A stretch of 64,000 nucleotides of DNA from Bacillus atrophaeus (GTDB taxonomy: Bacteria; Bacillota; Bacilli; Bacillales; Bacillaceae), in contig NZ_LSBB01000001.1 of assembly GCF_001584335.1 (NCBI RefSeq), positions 62,001 through 126,000 of the forward strand. The letters run 5' to 3'. This document shows positions 1 to 9,507 of this stretch, in pieces (within the stretch, counting starts at the first letter, position 1; each line of letters begins with the position of its first letter). Below the pieces are notes generated by a model, which worked only from the letters and a program-made list of their open reading frames with translations, was not told the origin of the DNA and ran no database searches. The position numbers and the translations under genes were made by a program.

Positions 1-158
1 TCGGGTCTGTGCCGTTGAAGCCGCCGAGTGCCAAGACAGATTCGTCTGTATTGATAATGTATGGCGCGGCGGTTACTGTCATCAGCGTGGCGAATAAGTA
101 TTCTTCGCCTGAAGGTAGGAAAGCAGCCCGGTGTCGACTTCGGAGGTGAACATGCTGC
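1..158 (-). pseudogene. yycA: Remnant of yycA-like membrane glycosyltransferase (3' part, frameshifted, runs off window)
   Basis: Read on the minus strand, two adjacent frames give a recognisable fragment. The first contains SEVDTGLLSYLQ (about 158-112). After a shift of frame the second contains EYLFATLMTVTAAPYII and LALGGFNGTDP, continuing to the window edge. The LALGGFxGxDP end and the preceding segment resemble the C-terminal part of ArnT/PMT-like glycosyltransferases such as YycA, which neighbours yycB in B. subtilis. The upstream part of the gene (towards 340) is absent and the frame is broken, so this is probably gene debris rather than a functional gene. Family assignment is from memory of conserved motifs; only about 50 codons are visible. 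Confidence 0.45.
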
Positions 159-291
159 CCCCGTGACCTCATCAGTTTCACCCCTTTATGATTGCCTATT
201 GTAAAAGCTAAATATGAAAAAGTTATGAATAAACAATAAATATTCGGGGAAATTTTTGTCATTGCTTTTACTGCGGAATAAAGCCGGACAG

Positions 292-336
292 AAAACAAGA
301 GACGTGGAATATGATTGCTCCCCGCCTCTCTTGTTT
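292..336 (-). terminator. Terminator of yycB
   Basis: On the minus strand an inverted repeat pairs AAACAAGAGA with TCTCTTGTTTT, lies just after the yycB stop codon and ends in a T-rich stretch. Confidence 0.6.
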
Positions 337-339
337 GTT

Positions 340-1554
340 CTAAGCTGAATGTCTCTGTTGTTCTTTTTGAAGGATGTATTTATTGCGACCCGCACCCAGT
401 CCCGCGGCTCCCATTACTGCCAAAATGATCATCAAAAGAATAATCGGCAGTGTCCATGAATGGGTTTGGTCATAAAGGAAGCCGATGAAGATGGGACCGA
501 TTGCTGCTAATAAGTAGCCCAATGACTGTGACATGCCTGATAATGCGGCCGCCTGATGGGCATTTTCGCTGCGCAGCCCGATCAGCGTAAGCGCCAAACT
601 GATGCTTGAACCTTGCCCGATCCCAATGATAATCATCCATATGACAAGCATCACATGGTTTCCGCCCGCCAGCAGTCCGCATAAGCCAATAAAGTAAACT
701 GACGTCAGCCCTGCAACGATTCCTCGCTGCTGTTTCACGCGGTCTGCCAAAATAGGGGTTAAGAATGTGGTTGGCAGACTGGCGAATTGCATAAGAGATA
801 CCATCCATCCGGAGGTTGCCGGGTCCATGCCGTGCGAACGAAGAATTTCCGGAAACCAAGCGATGCTGCTATAAAATAAAAAAGACTGTAAGCCCATAAA
901 AATCGTGACATTCCAAGCCATTTTGGATGTCCAGATCGGCTGCTGATTTGGTTGGAGCGAAATGATCTGATTCGCCGTATCCCGGTGGCGAAGCTGCGGT
1001 ATCCAAATGAGAAGCGCAAGAAAAGCAAGGCCGCCCCAAAGCAAAAATGATTGTTTCCAGCCGCCTGAAAGCTGGCTTGCAAGAGGCACACTGATCCCAG
1101 AAGCCAAGCCCGCAAAAGTACTCATGGAGGTTGTATAAAGGCTGATCATAAGCCCCGACTTTTTCGGGTATTTATGCTTGATTAAGCTTGGCAATAGAAC
1201 ATTGCCGATCGCGATGCCCACACCGATCAGGATCGTCCCCGCGAATAAGGAGGAGGTCATGCCGGCTGACCGTATGATAATACCAATGAAAAGCGTCAGC
1301 ATGCCTATCCATAAGGTGCGTTCATTGCCAAGCCGCTGACCTAGTTTAGGGGCAAGCGGAGACAGAATCGCAAAAGACAGCAAGGGCAGAGCTGTCAAAA
1401 AACCGGCCAGTCCATTCGACAGGTGTAACTCTGTCCGGATCGAACTGACGACCGGTCCGACAGACGTAATAGCTGGTCTCAGGTTAAACGCTATAAAAAT
1501 AATGCCTGAGATCAGCCAAAAATTTCGGATGGTATGTGTTGTTGTATTTGGCAA
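340..1554 (-). CDS. yycB: MFS transporter of the CynX/NimT family (YycB)
   Basis: This 404-residue protein has about 12 hydrophobic segments and the features of the cyanate/2-nitroimidazole subgroup of the major facilitator superfamily. The N-terminus carries FIAFNLRPAITSVGPVV and the first loop reads SPLAPKLGQRLGNERTL. It acts in the cytoplasmic membrane; the natural substrate of YycB is not known. The start is a TTG at 1554 (read on the minus strand) preceded by AGAGGAG at about 8 nt, because no ATG with a suitable ribosome-binding site exists. It is transcribed alone, away from yycC, and ends in its own hairpin. The frame is intact and the length is normal for the family. Confidence 0.85.
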   Translation of the reverse strand: MPNTTTHTIRNFWLISGIIFIAFNLRPAITSVGPVVSSIRTELHLSNGLAGFLTALPLLSFAILSPLAPKLGQRLGNERTLWIGMLTLFIGIIIRSAGMTSSLFAGTILIGVGIAIGNVLLPSLIKHKYPKKSGLMISLYTTSMSTFAGLASGISVPLASQLSGGWKQSFLLWGGLAFLALLIWIPQLRHRDTANQIISLQPNQQPIWTSKMAWNVTIFMGLQSFLFYSSIAWFPEILRSHGMDPATSGWMVSLMQFASLPTTFLTPILADRVKQQRGIVAGLTSVYFIGLCGLLAGGNHVMLVIWMIIIGIGQGSSISLALTLIGLRSENAHQAAALSGMSQSLGYLLAAIGPIFIGFLYDQTHSWTLPIILLMIILAVMGAAGLGAGRNKYILQKEQQRHSA

Positions 1555-1631
1555 AATAGCTTCTCCTCTTTAACATATAAAATATATAATTTCGTAAAAT
1601 GAAAGTGATCATACATTGTTATTTTTTGTTA

Positions 1632-1766
1632 TTATTCCTTTTCCTGTAACTCGGCCAATTTCGCAAGCAGTATATGCTGAGGCATATGCATGATTTGCTC
1701 CAGCGGCAGATTCAAGGATTCTGCAAGCTTTTGCGCGGTATCAGCTGAAATTTGCAAAGGCTTCAT
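1632..1766 (-). CDS. yycC: Small conserved protein YycC
   Basis: This is a 44-residue protein starting MKPLQISADTAQKLAE and ending in a charged helix LAKLAELQEKE. The start at 1766 is chosen because GAGGAGTGAT precedes it by about 8 nt; the longer in-frame extension to 1829 has no ribosome-binding site. It contains an amphipathic repeat pattern (LAESLNLPLEQIMHMPQHILL) and no membrane segment or cysteines. It belongs to the YycC family found in Bacillus; the function is unknown. It lies upstream of yycB on the same strand with about 75 nt between them. Confidence 0.75.
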   Translation of the reverse strand: MKPLQISADTAQKLAESLNLPLEQIMHMPQHILLAKLAELQEKE

Positions 1767-1884
1767 ACGATCACTCCTCTCTTTTGTCCATTGTACTAGA
1801 ATAGGGGACGGTACGTAAGAATATATCACAGATGAATGGAGTATAAGAAAGCTGCCCTTTATAACTGAATGAAGGAGGATTCTT

Positions 1885-2094
1885 ATGCATTTGCCATTAT
1901 CATTATTAAAACAAACGCTTTATGAACATCAACAGAAAGCAGAGAGCCTATGTACGGGTGAGGAATATGTTGTCATGAGGCATAAGCTTCTGGAGCTGAG
2001 GCGAAAATTCGCATCCTATGAAGAATGGGAGCTTTATCAAAAAGCTTCTGATTTTGTGCTGCGGGCAGATTTAGACAAACATTTTATCGAATAA
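1885..2094 (+). CDS. yyzB: Small hypothetical protein (YyzB position)
   Basis: A 69-residue soluble protein rich in charged and aromatic residues, with an AAGGAGG ribosome-binding site about 7 nt before the ATG. The composition suggests two or three helices (KQTLYEHQQKAESL, MRHKLLELRRKFASYEEW). I do not recognise a functional motif. The name follows its position between yycC and yycD in B. subtilis. It is followed by a hairpin that can serve both it and the convergent yycD. Confidence 0.65.
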   Translation: MHLPLSLLKQTLYEHQQKAESLCTGEEYVVMRHKLLELRRKFASYEEWELYQKASDFVLRADLDKHFIE

Positions 2095-2110
2095 TGAGCC
2101 CGGTAAACTG

Positions 2111-2143
2111 AAAACCCTTCGCGCTGGGGAGGCGAAGGGTTTT
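2111..2143. terminator. Bidirectional terminator between yyzB and yycD
   Basis: The perfect inverted repeat AAAACCCTTCGC/GCGAAGGGTTTT gives an A-run on one side and a T-run on the other, so it can end transcripts from both sides. Confidence 0.8.
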
Positions 2144-2157
2144 CAGCTGATGACAGA

Positions 2158-2355
2158 TTAAAATGAGCGTTCTTCTTCTACATTTTTGTGTTGATCGTAG
2201 ATGACAAGCTTTGCCGGACTGTTGTCTTTTGCCATTTGTGATGCTTTTTCAATCGCGGCATCCTTTGAAGTATATAAAGCTGTAGGCGCCACATTTTCCA
2301 CTTTGATAAACCAGCCATCTACATCGACATTGGGTGTAACCGCATATTCTTTCAT
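2158..2355 (-). CDS. yycD: DUF2188-type small protein YycD
   Basis: The chosen start at 2355 gives a 65-residue protein beginning MKEYAVTPNVDVDGWFIKVE, preceded by GGAGGGATC. It fits the DUF2188 family: a short beta-rich domain with the pattern of a strand, WxIKVE, a helix with KDAAIEKASQMAKDN, and a final strand KLVIYDQHKNV. The function is unknown; members are small cytosolic proteins often seen in Firmicutes. The extended frame up to 2433 has no ribosome-binding site and is not used. It is divergent from dnaC. Confidence 0.75.
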   Translation of the reverse strand: MKEYAVTPNVDVDGWFIKVENVAPTALYTSKDAAIEKASQMAKDNSPAKLVIYDQHKNVEEERSF

Positions 2356-2521
2356 GATGATCCCTCCATTATCATTTATTTTTTGATTTCCCATAGGCGC
2401 TTCTGCTGAAACATCGCAGCATGCAGTTGACAAAAAAAGGAGTATGAGATAGTTCTATTTTTTTTTTGTATAAATGGTAAAATGGAGTTTGGATATTTTT
2501 TATGAAAGGACGGTGCTTAGC

Positions 2522-3886
2522 ATGACAGACCTTCTGAATGATCGGCTGCCGCCGCAAAATATAGAAGCCGAACAAGCCGTGTTAGGTGCTGTTTTTTTGC
2601 AGCCATCTGCTTTAACACAGGCTTCTGAAGTATTAATTCCAGATGATTTCTATAGAATGTCTCACCAGAAAATATATAATGCCATGCTCGTGCTCGGAGA
2701 CCGCGGTGAACCGGTTGACTTGGTTACAGTGACTTCAGAGCTTGCGAATACGGATTTATTAGAAGAGGTTGGAGGCATTTCCTATCTCACGGATATCGCA
2801 AACTCGGTTCCGACAGCGGCTAACATAGAATACTACGCGAAAATCGTTGAAGAAAAATCGATTCTCCGCAGACTGATCAGAACGGCGACAACCATCGCGC
2901 AAGACGGCTATACGCGTGAGGACGAAGTCGAGGATTTATTAAGCGAAGCTGAAAAAACGATTATGGAAGTGGCGCAGCGCAAAAATACGAGCGCCTTCCA
3001 AAATATTAAGGACGTGCTTGTCCAAACGTATGATAATATCGAGCAGCTTCACAATCGCAAAGGTGATATTACCGGCATTCCTACAGGATTTGCGGAGCTT
3101 GACCGGATGACAGCGGGATTTCAGCGAAATGACTTGATTATTGTTGCCGCGCGTCCTTCGGTGGGGAAAACCGCTTTTGCTTTGAATATCGCCCAAAACG
3201 TGGCCACCAAGACCGACGAGAGCGTTGCGATTTTCAGTCTTGAGATGGGAGCCGAGCAGCTGGTTATGCGTATGCTCTGTGCGGAAGGCAACATCAATGC
3301 CCAAAACCTTCGTACAGGAAACCTGACTGAAGAGGATTGGGGCAAGCTGACGATGGCGATGGGAAGCCTGTCCAACAGCGGAATATACATTGACGATACG
3401 CCGGGTATCCGGGTCAGTGAAATTCGCGCCAAATGCAGACGTTTGAAGCAGGAAAACGGTCTTGGCATGATCCTGATCGACTATTTACAGCTCATTCAAG
3501 GGAGCGGCCGTTCAAAGGATAACCGCCAGCAAGAGGTATCTGAAATCTCCCGTGAGCTGAAATCAATCGCCAGGGAGCTGCAAGTCCCTGTTATCGCACT
3601 GTCTCAGCTTTCAAGGGGAGTGGAACAGCGTCAGGATAAACGCCCGATGATGTCTGATATTCGTGAATCGGGGAGTATCGAGCAGGATGCTGATATCGTT
3701 GCATTCTTATACCGTGATGACTATTATGATAAAGAATCAGAGAACAAAAACATTATTGAAATCATTATCGCAAAACAGCGTAACGGCCCGGTAGGCACGG
3801 TTTCGCTTGCATTTGTAAAAGAATACAATAAGTTCGTCAATTTGGAACGGCGCTTTGATGACGCCGGAGTTCCGCCTGGCGCGTAA
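2522..3886 (+). CDS. dnaC: Replicative DNA helicase DnaC (DnaB family)
   Basis: This is the 454-residue replicative helicase that unwinds DNA at the fork as a hexamer and is loaded by DnaI with DnaB/DnaD. It has the N-terminal DnaB domain (PPQNIEAEQAVLGAVF), a linker, and the RecA-like C-terminal domain with Walker A ARPSVGKTAF, the Walker B-like ILIDYLQLI, and the SDIRESGSIEQDAD segment. The start at 2522 (MTDLLNDRLPPQN) matches the family length and has AAAGGACGGTG upstream; the longer frame from 2474 is not supported. Note: the name dnaC in Bacillus corresponds to E. coli dnaB. A terminator follows directly. Confidence 0.97.
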   Translation: MTDLLNDRLPPQNIEAEQAVLGAVFLQPSALTQASEVLIPDDFYRMSHQKIYNAMLVLGDRGEPVDLVTVTSELANTDLLEEVGGISYLTDIANSVPTAANIEYYAKIVEEKSILRRLIRTATTIAQDGYTREDEVEDLLSEAEKTIMEVAQRKNTSAFQNIKDVLVQTYDNIEQLHNRKGDITGIPTGFAELDRMTAGFQRNDLIIVAARPSVGKTAFALNIAQNVATKTDESVAIFSLEMGAEQLVMRMLCAEGNINAQNLRTGNLTEEDWGKLTMAMGSLSNSGIYIDDTPGIRVSEIRAKCRRLKQENGLGMILIDYLQLIQGSGRSKDNRQQEVSEISRELKSIARELQVPVIALSQLSRGVEQRQDKRPMMSDIRESGSIEQDADIVAFLYRDDYYDKESENKNIIEIIIAKQRNGPVGTVSLAFVKEYNKFVNLERRFDDAGVPPGA

Positions 3887-3915
3887 ACCCCAAGAGTTAA
3901 TCTTGGGGTCTTTTT
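3887..3915 (+). terminator. Terminator of dnaC
   Basis: ACCCCAAGA/TCTTGGGGT stem with a 5-nt loop, then CTTTTT. Confidence 0.9.
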
Positions 3916-4003
3916 CATTCAAAAGTCTGAAAGAAATACAGCCGTTCTCCCGATGAGGGATTCAAGCCCATTCCATATAATGAAATGAAAGGAGTGATGC
4001 GGG

Positions 4004-4411
4004 ATGGAATTTTCCCAGTTTGATGCGGCGCAAATTCGCATCGCAAGACCAACCGGCCAGATTAATCAAATGATTCGTTTTTACGAAGAAGGACTTGGCT
4101 TGAAAAGAATTGCCGGTTTTTCTCAGCATAACGGTTATGATGGCGTCATGTTCGGGCTGCCCCATGCCCAATATCATTTGGAATTCACTCAACATACTGA
4201 AGAAGCAAGCACTGCTCCTGTTCCTCATGCAGACAGCTTACTTGTGTTTTATCTCCCCAACCTTGATGAAGTCACTGGCATCACCTCAAAATTAAAGAAA
4301 ATGGGCTATCGGGAGGTTGAATCGGAAAATCCTTACTGGAGCAACGGCGGCGTTACAATTGAAGACCCGGATGGCTGGCGAATTGTCTTTATGAATGCAG
4401 AAGGTATTTGA
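4004..4411 (+). CDS. yycE: VOC/glyoxalase-fold protein YycE
   Basis: A 135-residue single-domain protein of the vicinal oxygen chelate superfamily. It has the betaalphabetabetabeta repeat pattern: IRIARPTGQINQMIRFYEEGLGL near the start and IEDPDGWRIVFM at the end, where the E-DP-D-G-W-R-I motif is typical of glyoxalase/bleomycin-resistance proteins. The metal-ligand set cannot be confirmed by eye and the substrate is unknown. AAAGGAGTGATG precedes the ATG by about 9 nt. It stands alone between dnaC and purA and has its own terminator. Confidence 0.8.
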   Translation: MEFSQFDAAQIRIARPTGQINQMIRFYEEGLGLKRIAGFSQHNGYDGVMFGLPHAQYHLEFTQHTEEASTAPVPHADSLLVFYLPNLDEVTGITSKLKKMGYREVESENPYWSNGGVTIEDPDGWRIVFMNAEGI

Positions 4412-4415
4412 TAAC

Positions 4416-4445
4416 AAAGAGTCCGGCCGATCCGGACTCTTTTTA
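4416..4445 (+). terminator. Terminator of yycE
   Basis: AAAGAGTCCGG/CCGGACTCTTTT stem-loop ending in a T-run. Confidence 0.85.
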
Positions 4446-4513
4446 TATGAAGATATAAATATTTCATGAGCTTTTGTTCATAATTTCACGAGAAAACGCT
4501 TTTAAAAGCATTT

Positions 4514-4557
4514 AAAGCGAACAAATATAGATTCTTTATAATATAATGTTCGGATTT
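4514..4557 (+). promoter_or_regulatory. PurR box pair in the purA control region
   Basis: AAAGCGAACAAAT (4514-4526) and, inverted, AAATCCGAACATTAT (complement of 4543-4557) match the PurBox core CGAAC and are separated by about 16 nt, the arrangement PurR uses in Bacillus. A TATAAT (4537-4542) lies between them, so PurR binding would cover the promoter. Adenine starvation or high PRPP would relieve repression; that part is established for B. subtilis purA, not shown here. Confidence 0.75.
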
Positions 4558-4628
4558 ACAATTGACTTTCTGTTTCTTCACTGATAAACTTAATTTGTTT
4601 GAATAAGGATATCGTTTTAAAAGGTTAA

Positions 4629-5936
<1,308 letters not shown>

Positions 5937-5941
5937 TTGCC

Positions 5942-5971
5942 AAAAAGCCTCTCTTACGAGAGGCTTTTTTC
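5942..5971 (+). terminator. Terminator of purA
   Basis: AAAAAGCCTCTC/GAGAGGCTTTTTT hairpin with loop TTAC and long T-run. Confidence 0.9.
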
Positions 5972-6033
5972 TTTGGATATTGAGTTGTTTTTTGTCTTGA
6001 AAAAAAATAATAGAATAAAAAATGAAAAAGTTA

Positions 6034-6063
6034 TTGCCACTTCTATTTATTCTGTGATATTAT
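6034..6063 (+). promoter_or_regulatory. Likely sigma-A promoter of the tRNA cluster
   Basis: TTGCCA (6034-6039) and TATTAT (6058-6063) are separated by 18 nt and lie about 90 nt before the first tRNA. Confidence 0.5.
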
Positions 6064-6154
6064 AAATCTCGTTGTTACGGGAATTGCTTCAATAGAGTAC
6101 AGTGAAGAATTTGATTCAAGTTGAATGCTCTATGGTAAAACTCCGACGTATCAA

Positions 6155-6230
6155 GAGCCATTAGCTCAGTTGGTAGAGCATCTGACTTTTAATCAGAGGG
6201 TCGAAGGTTCGAGTCCTTCATGGCTCACCA
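6155..6230 (+). tRNA. trnY-Lys: tRNA-Lys (anticodon TTT)
   Basis: A 76-nt cloverleaf: acceptor GAGCCAT pairs with ATGGCTC, the anticodon loop is ACTTTTAAT with TTT, the T-arm is AAGGTTCGAGTCCTT, and CCA is encoded. It is first in the four-tRNA cluster that corresponds to trnY of B. subtilis. Confidence 0.95.
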
Positions 6231-6237
6231 TTTGTAA

Positions 6238-6309
6238 GGCCCGTTGGTCAAGCGGTTAAGACACCGCCCTTTCACGGCGGTAACACGGGTTCGAATCCCG
6301 TACGGGTCA
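6238..6309 (+). tRNA. trnY-Glu: tRNA-Glu (anticodon TTC)
   Basis: Acceptor GGCCCGT pairs with ACGGGTC (one G-T pair), the anticodon stem-loop CCGCCCTTTCACGGCGG carries TTC, and the T-arm is CACGGGTTCGAATCCCGT. The sequence ends at the discriminator A without an encoded CCA. Confidence 0.95.
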
Positions 6310-6391
6310 TTGATTTACTTTAGCGTTATTGCTAAACTCCTTATTTGTCCATGAGGGCTGACACGACAGCTCTCGGGGCAAATTACTGTAA

Positions 6392-6468
6392 GGTCCGGTA
6401 GTTCAGTTGGTTAGAATGCCTGCCTGTCACGCAGGAGGTCGCGGGTTCGAGTCCCGTCCGGACCGCCA
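6392..6468 (+). tRNA. trnY-Asp: tRNA-Asp (anticodon GTC)
   Basis: A 77-nt cloverleaf: GGTCCGG pairs with CCGGACC, the anticodon arm CCTGCCTGTCACGCAGG carries GTC, the T-arm is GCGGGTTCGAGTCCCGT, and GCCA is encoded at the end. An 82-nt spacer separates it from tRNA-Glu. Confidence 0.95.
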
Positions 6469-6503
6469 TTTTACTTTACTTAGTAGAGAAAAATAAAACA
6501 TTT

Positions 6504-6576
<73 letters not shown>

Positions 6577-6582
6577 CTTACC

Positions 6583-6613
6583 AAACGCATCTGCAATTGC
6601 AGGTGCGTTTTTT
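6583..6613 (+). terminator. Terminator of the tRNA cluster
   Basis: AACGCATCTGCAATTGCAGGTGCGTT folds into a long stem (one mismatch) followed by TTTT. Confidence 0.85.
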
Positions 6614-6953
6614 CTGTGAGTTTAAGAAAAGAAATACGAGTGGATGATATAATAGAAGAAAAAGGGAGAACCGGCCTTTCAGCCGGTCCAAAAGAAGAAG
6701 ACGTCAATAATTTAGACGGTGACTCTTCTGTTGAGGTTTCATTTAAATGAGAAATTTTAAATGAAAATAAAAAACGTGACAAAAGATATACATCTGTTGA
6801 AGAATGTGTTTTTTTCTTAAACCTTTAATTTTTTTATCTTTTGACCTTAAACCGTTATAATAGACAAGGACCCGGTCTTTCTTAGCGGGCTTATGTAATG
6901 AAACGATTGTTATACAGATGAAACGAAGTTAATTCGGCAGGAGGAAAATCAAG
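6614..6953 (+). other. walR upstream region, no gene seen
   Basis: No convincing ORF lies here. The short frames that run through the tRNA genes are not coding. A -10 TATAAT occurs at 6856-6861 with only a weak -35, about 95 nt upstream of walR, and probably serves the wal operon. A small hairpin ACCGGCCTTTCAGCCGGT occurs near 6670 without a T-run. Confidence 0.5.
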
Positions 6954-6956
6954 ATG

Positions 6957-7664
6957 ATGGATAAAAAGATCCTTGTAGTGGATGATGAAAAACCGATTGC
7001 AGATATATTAGAGTTTAATTTAAGAAAAGAGGGCTATGAAGTACATTGTGCCTATGACGGAAATGAAGCCGTCGAAATGGTCGAAGAAATTCAGCCTGAT
7101 TTGATTCTTTTAGATATTATGCTTCCGAATAAAGACGGCGTAGAAGTATGCCGGGAAGTGAGAAAGAAATATGACATGCCGATCATTATGCTGACGGCAA
7201 AGGATTCCGAAATTGACAAGGTCATCGGGCTAGAACTCGGGGCTGATGATTATGTGACAAAGCCGTTCAGCACACGTGAACTTTTGGCGCGGGTAAAAGC
7301 GAATCTGCGACGTCAGCTGACGACTGCACCGGCAGAGGAAGAATCCTCTTCCAATGATATTCACATCGGTTCTCTGGTGATTTTCCCTGATGCATATGTG
7401 GTGTCAAAAAGAGAAGAAACGATTGAATTGACTCACCGTGAGTTTGAACTGCTGCACTACTTAGCGAAGCACATCGGTCAAGTGATGACCCGTGAGCATT
7501 TGCTTCAAACGGTTTGGGGCTACGATTACTTTGGCGATGTCAGAACGGTTGATGTGACAGTCCGGCGTCTTCGAGAAAAAATTGAGGATAACCCAAGCCA
7601 TCCTAATTGGATCGTGACAAGACGAGGCGTGGGTTATTACTTAAGAAACCCAGAACAGGACTAA
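6957..7664 (+). CDS. walR: Response regulator WalR (YycF)
   Basis: This is an OmpR/PhoB-type response regulator that controls cell-wall autolysin genes and is essential in B. subtilis. The receiver domain (residues 1-120) shows the acidic pair VVDDE, the phospho-acceptor Asp in LILLDIMLP, the Thr in IMLTAKD and the Lys in VTKPF. The winged-helix domain (about 135-233) has [12 protein letters not shown] and [17 protein letters not shown]. The usual start is the second ATG at 6957 (235 residues); a tandem ATG at 6954 would add one Met, and GGAGG serves both. It is the first gene of walRKHIJ-htrC, 8 nt before walK. Confidence 0.97.
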   Translation: MDKKILVVDDEKPIADILEFNLRKEGYEVHCAYDGNEAVEMVEEIQPDLILLDIMLPNKDGVEVCREVRKKYDMPIIMLTAKDSEIDKVIGLELGADDYVTKPFSTRELLARVKANLRRQLTTAPAEEESSSNDIHIGSLVIFPDAYVVSKREETIELTHREFELLHYLAKHIGQVMTREHLLQTVWGYDYFGDVRTVDVTVRRLREKIEDNPSHPNWIVTRRGVGYYLRNPEQD

Positions 7665-7671
7665 TACTCCC

Positions 7672-9507
7672 ATGAATAAGGTTGGTTTTTTTCGGTCGAT
7701 CCAATTTAAGATTACATTAATGTATGTACTCTTAATTATCGTAGCTATGCAAATTATTGGGGTGTACTTTGTTAAGCAGGTAGAGAAGTCACTGATTGAT
7801 TCCTATGAAACCTCTCTTAATCAGCGGATTGATAACCTCTCCTATTATATAGAGCAGGAATATAAGAGTGACAATGACAGCACAGTTATTAAAGATGATG
7901 TCAACCGCATCTTGAACGATTTTACAAAGAGCAATGAGATACGGGAAATCAGTTTTGTCGACAAAAGCTATGAAGTTTTGGCTTCCTCTAAACCGTATGG
8001 AGAGGAAGTAGCGGGCAAACAAACGACAGACCCGATATATAAAAGAATTTTTTCTATGAAACAGTCTTACAGCAGAAAATACTATGACCCGAAAAGTAAA
8101 ATCAGGGTTCTTATTTCGGCAAAGCCGGTCATGACAGAGAATCAGGAAGTTGTCGGAGCGATATATGTAGTAGCCAGTATGGAAGATGTCTTTAATCAAA
8201 TGAAGACGATAAACAAAATACTGGCATCCGGTACAGGATTAGCTCTTGTTCTGACGGCTCTGCTCGGCATTTTTCTGGCAAGGACCATTACCCATCCGCT
8301 TTCAGATATGCGCAGACAGGCAATGGAGCTTGCGAAAGGGAACTTCTCCCGAAAAGTCAGAAAGTATGGACATGATGAGATTGGGCAGCTTGCAACGACA
8401 TTTAATCATCTGACAAGAGAATTGGAAGATGCTCAAGCGATGACTGAGGGTGAGAGGAGAAAGCTGTCTTCTGTTATTGCTTATATGACAGACGGCGTCA
8501 TTGCGACAAATCGAAATGGAGCTATTATTCTCTTAAACAGTCCGGCTTTGGAGCTTTTAAATGTTTCACGTGAAACAGCCTTAGAAATGCCAATCACGTC
8601 CCTGTTGGGGATTCATGAGAATTTCACCTTTGAGGATCTGGTAGAACAGCAGGAATCTATGCTGCTTGAAATTGAGCGTGAAGAACAAACGACTGTGCTT
8701 CGCGTGAATTTCTCTGTTATTGAACGGGAGCATGGCAAAATTGATGGCTTAATCGCTGTCATTTATGATGTAACCGAGCAGGAAAAAATTGATCAGGAGC
8801 GCAGAGAATTTGTGGCGAATGTGTCCCATGAACTGCGTACGCCGCTGACGACGATGCGGAGTTATTTAGAGGCGCTTGCAGAAGGCGCATGGGAAAATAA
8901 GGACATTGCGCCGCGCTTCTTGATGGTGACCCAGAACGAAACAGAGCGCATGATCAGACTCGTAAATGATCTGCTTCAGCTTTCTAAGTTTGACAGTAAG
9001 GATTATCAATTTAATCGCGAATGGATTCATTTCATCCGGTTTATTTCTCTGATTATTGACCGTTTTGAAATGACAAAAGAGCAGCATGTTGAATTTATCC
9101 GCCAGCTGCCGGATAGAAGCCTATATGTAGAGATAGACCAAGATAAGATTACGCAGGTACTCGATAATATTATTTCGAATGCCTTAAAATATTCACCAGA
9201 AGGCGGACATGTGACGTTTTCTGTAAATGTGAATGAAGAGGAAGAATTGCTCTATATCAGTGTCAAAGATGAAGGAATCGGTATACCGAAGAAAGACATG
9301 GAAAAAATCTTTGAACGTTTTTACAGAGTGGACAAGGCGAGAACGAGAAAGCTTGGCGGAACCGGCTTGGGGCTTGCCATTGCGAAGGAAATGGTTCAGG
9401 CGCATGGCGGCGACATTTGGGCCGACAGCATAGAGGGTAAAGGAACGACTGTGACATTTACTCTTCCATATAAAGAAGAACAAGAGGATGATTGGGATGA
9501 AGCGTGA
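7672..9507 (+). CDS. walK: Sensor histidine kinase WalK (YycG)
   Basis: This is the membrane sensor kinase partner of WalR. The 611 residues hold TM1 (about 10-32), an extracellular PAS-like (Cache) domain, TM2 (about 183-203, GTGLALVLTALLGIFLA), a HAMP linker (ARTITHPLSDMRRQ), a cytoplasmic PAS domain, the HisKA box FVANVSHELRTPLTT with the phospho-His, and the ATPase N, G1 and G2 boxes (NALKYSPEG, KDEGIGIP, GGTGLGLAIAKEM). It senses the septal cell-wall state and is regulated negatively by WalH and WalI. Translation of walH begins inside the last codons of walK. Confidence 0.97.
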   Translation: MNKVGFFRSIQFKITLMYVLLIIVAMQIIGVYFVKQVEKSLIDSYETSLNQRIDNLSYYIEQEYKSDNDSTVIKDDVNRILNDFTKSNEIREISFVDKSYEVLASSKPYGEEVAGKQTTDPIYKRIFSMKQSYSRKYYDPKSKIRVLISAKPVMTENQEVVGAIYVVASMEDVFNQMKTINKILASGTGLALVLTALLGIFLARTITHPLSDMRRQAMELAKGNFSRKVRKYGHDEIGQLATTFNHLTRELEDAQAMTEGERRKLSSVIAYMTDGVIATNRNGAIILLNSPALELLNVSRETALEMPITSLLGIHENFTFEDLVEQQESMLLEIEREEQTTVLRVNFSVIEREHGKIDGLIAVIYDVTEQEKIDQERREFVANVSHELRTPLTTMRSYLEALAEGAWENKDIAPRFLMVTQNETERMIRLVNDLLQLSKFDSKDYQFNREWIHFIRFISLIIDRFEMTKEQHVEFIRQLPDRSLYVEIDQDKITQVLDNIISNALKYSPEGGHVTFSVNVNEEEELLYISVKDEGIGIPKKDMEKIFERFYRVDKARTRKLGGTGLGLAIAKEMVQAHGGDIWADSIEGKGTTVTFTLPYKEEQEDDWDEA

